A DNA stretch of 64,000 nucleotides from Deinandra increscens subsp. villosa (GCA_039602395.1 JBCNJP010000023.1:87694451-87758450), one strand, 5' to 3'. Counted from the first letter of the stretch, positions 30,130-40,288 are shown. The notes: a model not told the origin generated them from the letters alone. Numbers and translations are program-made.

Positions 30130-30689
30130 TTCAATAGCTTGGGTAACTTAACCTAAAGTCCAAATGTCCAACAAACACTGATTACGATTCAATAACACCT
30201 GATTACGATTCACAACTACCGATTACGATCGAGAACACCGTTTGCGATAACACGTGTCAGTCGTAAACACACACCGCCTTTAATAATCGTAAACTGTGAT
30301 TACGACAATCGATTACGATCGTGAACACCTTGATAACGATCGGAAACACTCTAACCGCCTTTGAAACTCGTAAACACCGATTACGAACCTTTGATTACGA
30401 CTCCGTCAGTCGTAAACACCGAATCCGATCCAAACACAATCGTAAACTCCCCTTTTACGATTTTACAAACTCGTAAACACAAGTACACTCGTAAACCCTT
30501 CTCCACAAAGTCGTAAATAGGCAATCTTCAAGGAGAACCGATCGTAAATACTCTAAAAACCCAGAAATCTCGAAGATCAGCAGCAGCAAAGGTCGTAAAC
30601 TCCCAAACACCTTCAAATCTTCAAGCAAAACTCGAAAACAACCCAGAAAATACTCGAATCAATATCGTGAGAGCCTCGAATCGAAGATT
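30130..30689 (-). promoter_or_regulatory. Sirevirus 5' leader with TTTACGA motif array
   Basis: Untranslated leader between primer site and gag. The motif TCGTAAA (TTTACGA in sense) occurs ten times from 30250 to 30600, interspersed with CGTAATCG and GATTACGA variants. The density is far above chance for a 7-mer in 560 bp and it matches the array in the spacer before ORF3. Confidence 0.7.
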
Positions 30690-30707
30690 CTTGGCTCTGA
30701 TACCAAT
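30690..30707 (-). promoter_or_regulatory. primer binding site, initiator Met tRNA
   Basis: Minus strand reads ATTGGTATCAGAGCCAAG directly after the 5' LTR, complementary to the 3' end of plant initiator Met tRNA. Confidence 0.9.
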
Positions 30708-31094
30708 TGTAGGTCCGAAAATAAACCAAACACACGATATATGATCGTAAATGAGTGCGGAATCCTCAAGAACGATTGATTCAAAGAAAATAGTAGAAGA
30801 AAAGGCTAAATCTCGTGAAAAGATAACACCTTGAATGAAAAACCGTCTACTAGAAGCTGATCGTGAACACACTCAATATCAAGAAATCGTAAATGTATTC
30901 TAGAAAGCTTAAGGATTACGATTACAATGAGGTGGTATTTATACCACCTCATACAAATGCTTGGGCCAATCATAAACACAATTCAAGCCCAATCATAAAC
31001 AATTAAGTGGCCCACATGGCCTAAAGATTAAACTAGACTAAGCCCAAACACAAAAGCCCACTAATGTTCATGCCTTAATAATAATAGCCCTACA
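30708..31094 (-). repeat. Sirevirus 5' LTR
   Basis: 387 bp, identical by eye to the 3' LTR; its TATA box (TATAAATA, minus strand) lies at 30936-30943 in the same perfect hairpin. Confidence 0.95.
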
Positions 31095-31099
31095 CTTGA

Positions 31100-32208
31100 G
31101 TAACTGTATCTTTACACTAGAGAGACGGGTTATTTTTAGTGAGCTAGAAAGACGGACTCAAAGTTTTCTTGGACCATTTAATGGAATTATGGCAACATTT
31201 TAACTTGCAAAAGTTGTTCATTTCAGGTTGAATGGTACTTCTGTTTTTCTTTCTTTGAGAACTGTTGGATACTTTACTAAATCTCAGTTTCTATATAGAG
31301 AAAGTCAAATGCCGCTTCTCCCGCATCATTCGCTCACAAAGCACGCTCCTTGCCCACTATGTATTTTAAAGTTCATAAGTAATGAATAGTTACGGAATTA
31401 TGGTTGCAATGTCTCATTCTTTGCATTTTCTTCACAGCCCTACCTGGTGATGGTGAGATTGTTTGCATTAGATGCAGATGCAAATGCAAAATGCTAGCTG
31501 AAGTAGAAGTAAGTTTCGAACACATCTATATTTAGTCTGCAAAAGCTCCTAAATGGTAATTTACTTCAAACGTTTTCTGTGTCTTATCTCAACAAAATTG
31601 TGCTGCAGGTGGTTTACTTAGGTACATATACACGACTTTTGGTGTATAGATGATATATAACTAAATCATGTGTATGTAAATGAACTCATAGTGCATCTAT
31701 AAAATTGTATTTATTTGAAAAAGAAACATATACAATGAACCATTTATACAATGAAGATTAACAAGTGCTGTGTTAGATTTAATGTTTTACTATTCAGTTG
31801 CGGATATTTGATTAATGGTGTGTGTTTCATGTTCGTACTGTGTTGTATAATACAAGTGTCCTCTAATAGTGTTAGGAAACCGATGATGATCTAGAGTCAA
31901 GCTTGGAGGACTCCTAAAGATGTAACATGTGCTCTTTTGATGGGTATGAAGAAGGTGAAATGAGAAGTATGCATAGACAAGTAAAAGTCAGTTTCTTTAA
32001 CCCTTTTAACCTGTTCTTTTTTAAGCTAATTGTTTTGAGTTAACCTATTTGACCCATTTGAGATAAATCATAACCCAAGTTGATTCATCTACAAATTAAA
32101 GATTAAATGAATGGTCAAAAACAAATTACGTGTTCGTTTAATGTTGTATCGGATTAGAAAAATTACACAACCATAATTGCGCGCAACGCGCGCTCCTCGC
32201 CCCACTAG
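31100..32208 (+). mobile_element. right part of the plus-strand Helitron-like unit, with canonical 3' end
   Basis: Continues from 18436. The terminus is GCGCGCAACGCGCGC (32179-32193, a stem-loop), 11 bases, then CTAG (32205-32208) followed by T: a textbook Helitron 3' end. Inside is an exon-like piece (31438-31512) bounded by CTTCACAG and GTAAGT. Captured gene fragments in Helitron orientation are the simplest reading. Confidence 0.55.
31438..31512 (+). pseudogene. exon fragment of an unidentified gene
   Basis: Bounded by acceptor TTTTCTTCACAG and donor GAA|GTAAGT. One frame encodes PGDGEIVCIRCRCKCKMLAE, cysteine-rich and open across the exon. Family not recognised; likely the same captured gene as the exon at 18335. 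Confidence 0.35.
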
Positions 32209-32213
32209 TACAA

Positions 32214-32548
32214 AGGAACATTTGCGTGCGACGTGTAGGAAGTAATTTGAGCCATTGATTCTGGAAGATGAATGGTCCAGATCTAACATATCTAATCCAA
32301 GTAAGAAGAACAAGGAAATAAGCGTGAGAAGAATCTGGAGGGGTAGAATTGGTAGAGCCTACAATAGTTGACTTTTTTCAAGTTCCCCGGTTTTTTTAAA
32401 CGCCCATAACTTTTTTATACGAAATTATTTTTTTTTAAAAATATTCACCATAAAATCAAGCATTTTATTCTCTTTAATTCGAGTATAGCATTGCTATACT
32501 TTTTTTAAAGAAAAAAAACTTTTTTTCAAGTTCATTTAAATGCTCTCG
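32214..32548. mobile_element. half copy of the long inverted-repeat family seen at 4377-5053
   Basis: Shares GGAAGTAATTTGAGCCATTG, GTTGACTTTT, and the CATAACTTTTTTATACGAAA then ATTCACCATAAAA series with the left half of that element. The right arm is not present in this place. Confidence 0.4.
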
Positions 32549-32702
32549 TATAACTTGCGTGATTATGGAATATAACTTGCGTGATTATGACATATAACAT
32601 GCGTGATTATGAAATATAGCTTGCGTGATTATAAAATATAGCTTGCGTGATTATTGAATATAGCTTGCGTGATTATCAATATAACTTGCGTGATTATCAT
32701 CA
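32549..32702 (+). repeat. 22 bp minisatellite, 7 units
   Basis: Unit TATAACTTGCGTGATTATGA with variants (TATAGC, TATAAC; GAAA, AAAA, TGAA) in seven tandem copies. It sits where the related element at 4377 has its own, unrelated short tandem repeat. Confidence 0.85.
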
Positions 32703-32778
32703 AACGTGCGCGGACAAATTTACCCCCTTCGCACGCAAATAACCCTTTGTACAATAACTTTCCCCTATATATATATAT

Positions 32779-32953
32779 GGTTAGGTTCATTTGAGAACAT
32801 TTTGTTTTAAAAACTTTTAAAAAACAAATCTCAACCATTAATTTCATAGGGGACCACTATAATTCATGAAGGGGGTATATATATAACTAAAACTAGTGGT
32901 TTAAAATGGTTCTAAAAAATTCTTAAAACCAACTGTTCTCAAATGATCATCCT

Positions 32954-32957
<4 letters not shown>
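32779..32957. mobile_element. MITE family 2 copy
   Basis: Left TGGTTAGGTTCATTTGAGAA, right CTGTTCTCAAATGATCATCC. TA repeat on the left side, CA then TA repeats on the right. Core has GGGGACCACTATAATTCATG as in the other copies. Confidence 0.7.

Positions 32958-32958
<1 letters not shown>

Positions 32959-33047
<89 letters not shown>
32959..33047. repeat. (AC)n followed by (TA)n microsatellite
   Basis: About 19 AC units then about 25 TA units, separating a family 2 MITE from a family 3 element. Confidence 0.95.
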
Positions 33048-33050
<3 letters not shown>

Positions 33051-34717
33051 GATGGAATGAATATTAACCATCTCTTTGAGAATTAACCAAATAACCAACA
33101 ATGGATGGCTTGATCAAAATAATAGGTTGATCCAAGTGCTCTAATGAAATCTCTCTTTTTAAATTATGTTTTGTTTTTTATTAAATTGAAAAGGGCAAAT
33201 TTGACATTTAACAAACCCACATAAGACCCCCCTTCATTTAAAAAAGTCCATAACTTTTTTATACATTGTCGGATTTTTATAAAAATTGCACCATTAAACT
33301 CGTCGCATTTTTATCTTTAATTCAAGTATAGTCTCAACGTTTTTTATTATCGTTTTCTCAGACGTGCGTTGTAGCACTAGTGTTACAACTACTAACATTA
33401 CTGTCATAACTATTAACATACATTCATAACCAGTAGCATCGATGTTTCTACTTAGGTACAACTGGATATGCATGTATTACAACCTACCAATGCATCAATA
33501 TGCTTATGAAATGCATCAACATGCATATATTACAAACTATAAATGCATCAATATCTCAAATGTATCATGTAGCACTGATGCTATAACCATTAACAGCGGT
33601 GTGATAATCGGTAAACACCGGTGCTATCAAGATTCAACAAAAAAATAATTAAATGTACAACTAAATATACACATATTACAAACCGAAAAAGCACCAAAAA
33701 TACAACTAAAGTTACAAATATTACAATCTACAAACCTTATATAAAAAAGATCCATGGCCCATTACAAGAGACCCATGTCCCATTACAAAATCTGATGAAT
33801 AAACAATTCAAAATATGAATATACATAAAACAATCATTCTTTACTCATCGAATATGATTAAAAATCATTTTTAAATCCTTCTTTAACCAGATACTTCTTT
33901 ACCCATTTAATATGAAGATGAAAAACCCAGATACAAAATCAAAAACAAGAGTTGGGTAAATTCATTAAAACCCCATTTACAATCCTTCTTTACTCATCGA
34001 ATATACATAAACAATTCAAAATCTGATGAATAAAATTGGGTAAATGGACATTTACCTTGTGAAATGAAAGATCTAGATAAGAATAAAATTGGGTAAATCG
34101 ACATTTCATGAAGATGTCATGTGTGAGGGGGGGGGGGGGGGTTTCAACGTAATGTCCATTGAATTTGATGACCTCAAAGGAAATAGATCGATGAACCCAG
34201 ATTTAACCCAACAATTCATTCACAAAAAAAACAACTTCGGCTACGAGTTGTGAGCATTGCTCGATGGCGGCGGAGGAGGTAGTAGCAGGGGGTAGCAACG
34301 GTGGATCTATGGCGGGCGTTTACCTTACTTCCGAAGCAGCTAGGATTCGCCGGAGAGGAGCGGTGGTCGCGACGGGGACAACGTATCATCCTACAAGTTG
34401 ATGCTACTTGATCGGAAGTAAAAGGGCAGAGGAGGATGATGCCATCAGATGAAAATAAGGATTAAAAATCTAGACTTGAAATTAGTGAAAAATAAGATGG
34501 AAGAGGAGGATGGTATCGATGGTTTGGTAAGAGGATTGTGTTTTTGAGATGGGGTTTGGTTCATCAGATATGGGGGTGGAAATTACCTAATTGTCCTTGG
34601 GTGGCTCACAACCACAAAATTACGTAAATGATGAGAACCGTTGGATCAAATCCATGAATTAATATGATTGAGTTAATGGGTTATTGCTCTTAGAGGAGGT
34701 TATTATTAGTGCCCATT

Positions 34718-34721
<4 letters not shown>
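33048..34721. mobile_element. family 3 element, 1.67 kb, (TA)n-flanked, with a GC-rich internal fragment
   Basis: Ends GGGATGGAATGAATATTAAC (left) and GTTATTATTAGTGCCCATTCC (right) are imperfect inverted repeats, each next to a long TA tract. The left half shares CATAACTTTTTTATACATTG and ACTCGTCGCATTTTTATCTT blocks with 43123-43600. A GC-rich gene-like segment occupies 34240-34420. A G run of about 14 lies at 34127. No transposase. Confidence 0.55.
34264..34401 (+). CDS. short GC-rich ORF, possible captured gene start
   Basis: 45 codons beginning MAAEEVVAGGSNGGSMAGVY and ending GTTYHPTS. Codon composition and GC content stand out sharply from the AT-rich surroundings, and the alanine-rich start looks like a genuine plant N-terminus. 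Product unknown; it may simply be a captured fragment inside the family 3 element. Confidence 0.3.
   Translation: MAAEEVVAGGSNGGSMAGVYLTSEAARIRRRGAVVATGTTYHPTS

Positions 34722-34767
<46 letters not shown>
34722..34767. repeat. (TA)n microsatellite
   Basis: About 23 TA units between the family 3 element and a Helitron terminus. Confidence 0.95.
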
Positions 34768-34768
<1 letters not shown>

Positions 34769-34800
34769 TAGCCGTGTGCCCGCGCGTTGCGGCGGCGACA
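34768..34800 (-). mobile_element. Helitron 3' end (minus strand), body to the right not delimited
   Basis: On the minus strand GCCGCCGCAACGCGCGGGCA then CACGGCTAG|T ends at 34768: CCGC/GCGG stem, CTAG terminus, T next. The 5' end was not found; the region to 35778 holds no supported gene. Confidence 0.5.
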
Positions 34801-35778
34801 GTGTATAGCGTGTTATTCCTATTCTGTTCGCGCGTTGCAGCGGCACAACAAACTACAACGCGGTATTTGTTTATGCTAGTACGATGCGGTGCGAGAATGC
34901 CGTATTTTATTGTAATGACTAATAATCGAATATCATACCACAGATATATTAAAATTACAAATAAAGAACAACTACAATTACTTTTGTTTCCGTTCAAAAA
35001 TAATAATTTACTTCGGTTGGAAAATCTAAATCCCCAGTTTCTCACAGTTGTATATATATAACCAAATAATATTGATGTTTCTTTAAAAGGACATATTAGT
35101 AGTATAAAAATTTAAGGGTTCAAATCTCATATATAATGCGTTTAAAATTAAAAGATGAAAACTTATGTGGTTAAAATATGTGGTTAAAATATGTAGTAGT
35201 ACTTGATTATTCTAATTATGTCATTCAATTTTTAAAAGTACTCGAGGAAATAGCGTGCATTATCTTTAAGTATTCTGCAAGTATAGGACTCTAGTAAAAT
35301 ATACTTGGTTCTAATAAAACAAACAAATAAGAGAAATTAAAGCTAGAGAACAAACATTTCCATATGTAAGCAAAATAAAATAACTGAACAATCGTTTGTC
35401 TTTTAAGAAGTTGTATGCGAATAAACTATAAGTGACTTTCAAAGGTTGTTGTTTATTATATAGACATTTGTTTGGTTTTTAAGACTAATAAAAACATGTT
35501 GTATAATAATAACGTGGTAAAAAGTTGATGATATAATATAAAAAGCAGTGACGATAAATAACATAATCGTTTAATTGTTATTGTTATTATATACAAATAT
35601 ATTTTCTAGTATATTTTAATATTTAGTTTTCCTATTATTTTATATTTATCCGATGTATCTATTTTTTATTTTATTTTCTTTATTGTTATTATTTTTCTTT
35701 TATGGCGAAGAAATCTCTGTAAACAATATATTATTGTTATCAACATTATCATTATTATTATTTTTATTTCTAAAAATA
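34801..35778. other. AT-rich DNA, nothing recognised (possible Helitron body)
   Basis: Only short frames. The segment CGCGTTGCAGCGGCACAAC near 34820 is a second, partial copy of the adjacent Helitron subterminal sequence. Confidence 0.4.
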
Positions 35779-36002
35779 TCTTTAATCCTAATAAAGCAAT
35801 AAAATGGTTGTCAAATGTCTCATTTCTAGGATGTCCACATCAACTGATGGCGGTGGCCCGAGAGACGGTTTTTATTATTTAATTATTTAACTTTTATTAT
35901 TTAATTAGCTATATTTTAGATTTCAAATAAGTTAGAGATTAAGTTTAAATTAGGAGATAATATATTTTCCAAGTTTCATGCCTAACTTGTAGTTAGGAGC
36001 TT

Positions 36003-36010
36003 TTATAAAT
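36003..36010 (+). promoter_or_regulatory. TATA box in the left LTR
   Basis: TTTTATAAATAATG context, about 130 bases before the LTR end. Confidence 0.55.
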
Positions 36011-36169
36011 AATGTTCCAACTATTATAGTTTTTAAGTTTTGAGTTTTGAATAATATTGAAGAAGAATTCTTCGTGTTCTTTGTTTCTCTACTTGAAGAA
36101 ACTCGACATCCGGCTTGATTTGCGGTGTGAAACTGCATCAGTTGGCATCAGAGCTCAGTAGACGATTCA

Positions 36170-37489
36170 ATGGAAAGACCGGAGCCGGATTTCATTTGTT
36201 TTCCCCGTAGATCCGCCGACAGAGGCAACGAGGACCACTTACGATATCCCCGGGACATAGTGGAAATCGATAGGCTGCAACAACGAGTCCGGGACTTAGA
36301 GTTACAGCAAGAGGAACACTATGAGGCAACAGAACCCAATTCGTTTATCTGGGATGACGAAGAAGGTTTGGAGGAAACCGAATCAGGTTTCATCGTCTGG
36401 GACGATGAGAATGAGGAGGCGAATCCGATCTATCAAGAACCTTGTTACGATGAAGACGGGATAATACCCGATGCAAGAGAGTGTTTGGCCGTTCAGTTTT
36501 TCCTTGGATGGATCACTTCCCCGCTCAAACGACCTGCGCAACCCGCACCAACCGTGCAATCCATGCCATCTGAACCAGCCGCGCAACACCTGTCGTCAGC
36601 ACAATCTACGTCTTCTGTGTCACCCGCGCCGTCCACGCCACCTGCCTCTAGGGATATCTCAAGGAATAACTGGGTAAATTATTTGCGTTATTGTATTGTA
36701 TGCGGGTCAGACTTCCAACGTAATACATGGGAAATATTCGATTTTGCACATGGGGGTCTATATGCCACAAAGATTGATTTCAATTTCAAAATTGAGGTAT
36801 ATCCTACAAACGTGGACTTTAAGAATTTGTTTTCATTTATTGATCGCCGTGATATTTGGAAATTGGTTAGTATGGAATTCATTTTGGATGCTCATGGCCG
36901 TGAAGGTTTGATTCTAATTTGGAATGTGATCATCTCCTTAAGTGGCATAAAAGATAATAAAATATCTTTATGGCGCTTGCAGTTAATTCGGAATTGTAGG
37001 GTGGTGATTCAATTGCAATTTGATGCAAGGCTAATTATCTTCTATGATCTGATGCGTTTGGAATTGAATGGAAATTCAAATTCAAATGGGTCACAAAGTT
37101 GTTTAACTAAGGTAATGGATTCTATACGGTTTGGTATGTCGATCAACTTCAAATTGGGGGTTGCTCTATTTTGGTATAAGGATTTATTTATTTGTTGTAG
37201 TGATACGTTGGTTCGACATCACTTTAAATTTGGCGGTGACCTCTTCGACGTTCTCAAGACTCGAGGTCGAGTCTTTTTCGAAGAGAGGGAGAAGGGGGCG
37301 GGAGGATCCGGCTACCCGATAGACCCGGGACCCGCCCGTCCGAATGCAACTTGCTTGAAGCCAACCGGAGCATCGCGTAAGGCTAACATTCACTTGGGCA
37401 AAAACCGTCAAGATGTTCCATTCGATCCTGGTGGGTTTGAGACAAGAGGCAAAACTCGAGGACGAGTTTTTTTTAAGGGGGGAGTATGA
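36170..37489 (+). CDS. 439-codon ORF of the gag-type LTR element
   Basis: Begins MERPEPDFICFPRRSADR 30 bases after the LTR and runs to the right LTR boundary. Residues 25-50 (DIVEIDRLQQRVRDLELQQE) and the acidic stretch that follows resemble the N-terminus of Ty3/gypsy gag proteins of CRM/chromovirus type. Residues about 120-165 are Pro/Ser-rich. The middle (about 165-350) shows no capsid, zinc-knuckle or enzyme motif. The end (TRGRVFFEEREKG, GKTRGRVFFKGG) repeats a short motif that normally closes gypsy internal regions. A frame this long without function is unlikely, yet most of it is not recognisable. Confidence 0.6.
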   Translation: MERPEPDFICFPRRSADRGNEDHLRYPRDIVEIDRLQQRVRDLELQQEEHYEATEPNSFIWDDEEGLEETESGFIVWDDENEEANPIYQEPCYDEDGIIPDARECLAVQFFLGWITSPLKRPAQPAPTVQSMPSEPAAQHLSSAQSTSSVSPAPSTPPASRDISRNNWVNYLRYCIVCGSDFQRNTWEIFDFAHGGLYATKIDFNFKIEVYPTNVDFKNLFSFIDRRDIWKLVSMEFILDAHGREGLILIWNVIISLSGIKDNKISLWRLQLIRNCRVVIQLQFDARLIIFYDLMRLELNGNSNSNGSQSCLTKVMDSIRFGMSINFKLGVALFWYKDLFICCSDTLVRHHFKFGGDLFDVLKTRGRVFFEEREKGAGGSGYPIDPGPARPNATCLKPTGASRKANIHLGKNRQDVPFDPGGFETRGKTRGRVFFKGGV

Positions 37490-38111
37490 TGGCGGTGGGC
37501 CGAGAGACGGTTTTTATTATTTAATTATTTAACTTTTATTATTTAATTAGCTATATTTTAGATTTCAAATAAGTTAGAGATTAAGTTTAAATTAGGAGAT
37601 AATATATTTTCCAAGTTTCATGCCTAACTTGTAGTTAGGAGCTTTTATAAATAATGTTCCAACTATTATAGTTTTTAAGTTTTGAGTTTTGAATAATATT
37701 GAAGAAGAATTCTTCGTGTTCTTTGTTTCTCTACTTGAAGAAACTCGACATCCGGCTTGATTTGCGGTGTGAAACTGCATCATCAACATTGCCACATGTC
37801 AAAACCATATTCAACTATCAATTTAGTAAATTACCAATTAAGACTAATTACCAATTTTGTCCAAACTAAATTCAAAAAAATTGACAAATTTAATGTAGAT
37901 TTAATAAATTTACCCAATAATTTGAGTCTTTTTAGGGAAATTAATCAACAATCTTCCATACATAATAACTTTTTTAATGTATTAGATTATCAATTAATGG
38001 TTTATAATGTATCATGCCATTTATATTTTCAAATCACTTAACTGTTTTTTTTATTTATCTAATATTATGAACGTAAATTCAACCCGTGTAATACACGGGT
38101 TAGTAACCTAG

Positions 38112-38317
38112 TAATATAATATATCATTTTTAAAATTCTTAAAGCAACCGCTCTCACAAACAGACCCTCTTTCTTACTTCTTATCTTACCAATAACAAAA
38201 GCAAACATTAAAATCTCTATATCATTCTCTGAATTGCTCACTACCATTTATCCCATAGTCGAGATTTTGAATATCGTAAATCTCATTTGAATGATTTTCA
38301 TAAAAATATTACTATTA

Positions 38318-38368
<51 letters not shown>

Positions 38369-38656
38369 CATTTGAATAGGCTTTGCAGCATTGGTAAAAA
38401 AAGTTGCTTAGATGTCCAAAGAAGTGACATGTCTTTATCACAGTAGGTTTTCCAACCCTTTAGAAAGTTGAGATGTCTTTTTCCATACCAATGGGTTTTA
38501 CAGGTTTATTAGGTGATTTTTTTATCAGGTAATAGACTTTTCAAAATTTAGGGTTTTCTCATTTAAGTAATATTTTTACAATTAATTTTTTGTTACATAT
38601 TTATGTGTTTTTATTTATTTCTTCTTGACATCTTTTATGATATCATTTATTATATA
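38112..38656. other. AT-rich spacer between two Helitrons
   Basis: Contains an (ATT)n microsatellite at 38321-38366. No gene seen. Confidence 0.5.
38321..38366. repeat. (ATT)n microsatellite
   Basis: About 15 units. Confidence 0.95.
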
Positions 38657-40288
38657 CTAGGTTAGTAACCCGTGTATTACACGGGTTGAATAAATATTTA
38701 TAATAATGAGATAAGTATAATAAAATAAAAATTGATATGAGATTTAAAAATTATGGATATGGATGATATAATTGTGAGATCATATCAAATAGTTATTTTA
38801 TAATAGTTAAGTTAAAAGTACATTTATAGTAAATTAGAGTATTTCGTATATCACAGTTGGAAAATAAATTGCTTAATGGTTTACTTTAAAGTGGTGTTGA
38901 GAATTACAATAATAAAGAGTTATTATTATTTAGGATTACTTGAATTCAGAGAATGTTAAAAATTAATTAGAAAATGTTGAAGATGATAATTGAACTCTTT
39001 AAAGTTATTTTTCAGAATATAAAATATAAAAAAGTGTTTGACATTTTAATATTTTAATTGAATAAATCAACCACCCTAATATATAATATTTAAATCAATA
39101 AATATTAGTAACTATTGTTACAAATTAAAATTTTGAATGTTACATCTCTTAAAATTAGAAAATTCAAACAATTCATAAAAATATGATAAGTTAGTTAATA
39201 AATAATTTATGTAAATATATAAGTAATAAATATTAATATAAATTATATATATAACAATGAAAATTGGTAGATGAATAGTATATTTTTTGTTTTTCAAAGT
39301 TTGACTACAACACTTTTGAACTTTGACGTTTTCTACCCCTAAACTTTTTCAATTTATTTTCTTTTTTCTTTTTAACGAAATAGTAAACTTTTTATTTTTA
39401 TAGTTTGACCACATATGTTTCATACTCTTACGTTTTGTATCTTTTAATTTTTCAAGTTTTTTATTTTATTTTAAGTTTTGTTGTCTTTTATTTTGGGCAT
39501 TGTTGATCTTCTATTTTGGTCACGAAACATTTAACTTTTCTACTTCCGTTTTTAGTATATTTTTATAATTTTATATTTTCACTACAAGACTTTTAGACTT
39601 TACGTTTTATACCCCTTAACTTTTTTACCCTCTAACTTTTAAACTCTTTTTTTTTAAAGTTTTGTTGTTTTCTACTTAAAGCCACAAAACTTTTAACTCT
39701 TCTACTTTCGTTTTTAGTATACTTTTATAGTTTTATACTTTCACCACGAGACTTTTTGACTTTGATATTTTATACGACTTAACTTAGTATATTTTTATAG
39801 TTTTATACTTTAAACACAAGACTTTTAGACTTTTACGTTTTATACTCCTTAATTTTTTAACCCTCTAACTTTTAAAGTTTTTTTTTGTTTTAAGTTTTAT
39901 TGTCTTCTACTTTGGCAATAAAACTTTTAACTTTTCAACTTTCACTTTTAATATACTTCTATAGTTTTATACTTTTACTACGAGACTTTTAAACTTTTAC
40001 ATTTTATACCCACTTAACTTTTTTTACTTTCGTTCAGTATACAAATTCAACCCCGCAGCAACGCGCGGGAGGGTAAACATCTCGTTCATAACTAAATTTA
40101 TTTAAAATGTAATGTTAAGTTTTAGATTTAGAAAGTTGAAATATTAAATTTGGAAATTTTGAATTCTTTGAAAAAAAATTGAAATTAAGTGTGGTGTTGA
40201 CAAGTGGATTGTTGAGGTGGAGGATGATGTGGACACCCTAGTAAAGTGACATGTGGACATTTTTTTATTGCTTTATTAGAATGAAAGA
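38657..40288 (-). mobile_element. minus-strand Helitron, same family as 35779-38111
   Basis: On the minus strand it starts A|TCTTTCATTCTAATAAAGC at 40288 and ends with the stem AACCCGTGT/ACACGGGTT, ACTAAC and CTAG|T at 38657. Both termini match the Helitron at 35779-38111. Body is AT-rich, non-coding, with repeated CTTTTAACTTTT-type tracts (39500-40020). Confidence 0.75.
40049..40087 (+). mobile_element. older Helitron 3' end nested in the minus-strand Helitron
   Basis: CCCCGCAGCAACGCGCGGG (stem CCCGC/GCGGG) followed by AGGGTAAACATCTCGT, where a typical end would read CTAGT. One base change from consensus; 5' end not located. Confidence 0.35.

Larger units (their letters stand above)
18437..31094 (-). 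mobile_element. Sirevirus-type Ty1/copia retrotransposon, 12.66 kb, very young
   Basis: Two 387 bp LTRs (18437-18823 and 30708-31094) appear identical base for base and start/end TGTAGG...CCTACA. Target duplication CTTGA lies on both sides (18432-18436, 31095-31099). Minus-strand order: 5' LTR, primer site for initiator Met tRNA, long leader, gag, protease, integrase, RT, RNase H, 2.1 kb spacer, third ORF, polypurine tract, 3' LTR. The RT signature VQVYVDDIIYGSTN and the extra ORF point to the Sirevirus lineage. Identical LTRs imply a recent insertion, yet gag and protease carry frame breaks as sequenced. Confidence 0.95.
35845..37782 (+). mobile_element. non-autonomous gag-type LTR retroelement, young
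   Basis: LTRs of 296 bp (35845-36140 and 37487-37782), TG...CA, differing at one base by eye (position 13). TCAAC is duplicated on both sides (35840-35844, 37783-37787). Primer site GTTGGCATCAGAGCTC follows the left LTR; AAGGGGGGAGTA precedes the right LTR. The 1.35 kb interior has one long ORF and no protease, integrase or RT, so it must depend on enzymes made elsewhere. Confidence 0.9.
35779..38111 (+). mobile_element. small Helitron containing a nested LTR element
   Basis: 5' end A|TCTTTAATCCTAATAAAGC at 35779; 3' end has a perfect stem AACCCGTGT/ACACGGGTT (38081-38089 and 38093-38101), then AGTAAC and CTAG|T ending at 38111. Insertion between A and T is correct for Helitrons. Removing the LTR element leaves about 390 bp of non-coding DNA, so the Helitron is non-autonomous. 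Confidence 0.8.

Noticed and set aside
34684..35061. 125-codon open frame across a TA tract and Helitron end
   Set aside because: The start is encoded by the microsatellite and the rest by Helitron subterminal sequence.
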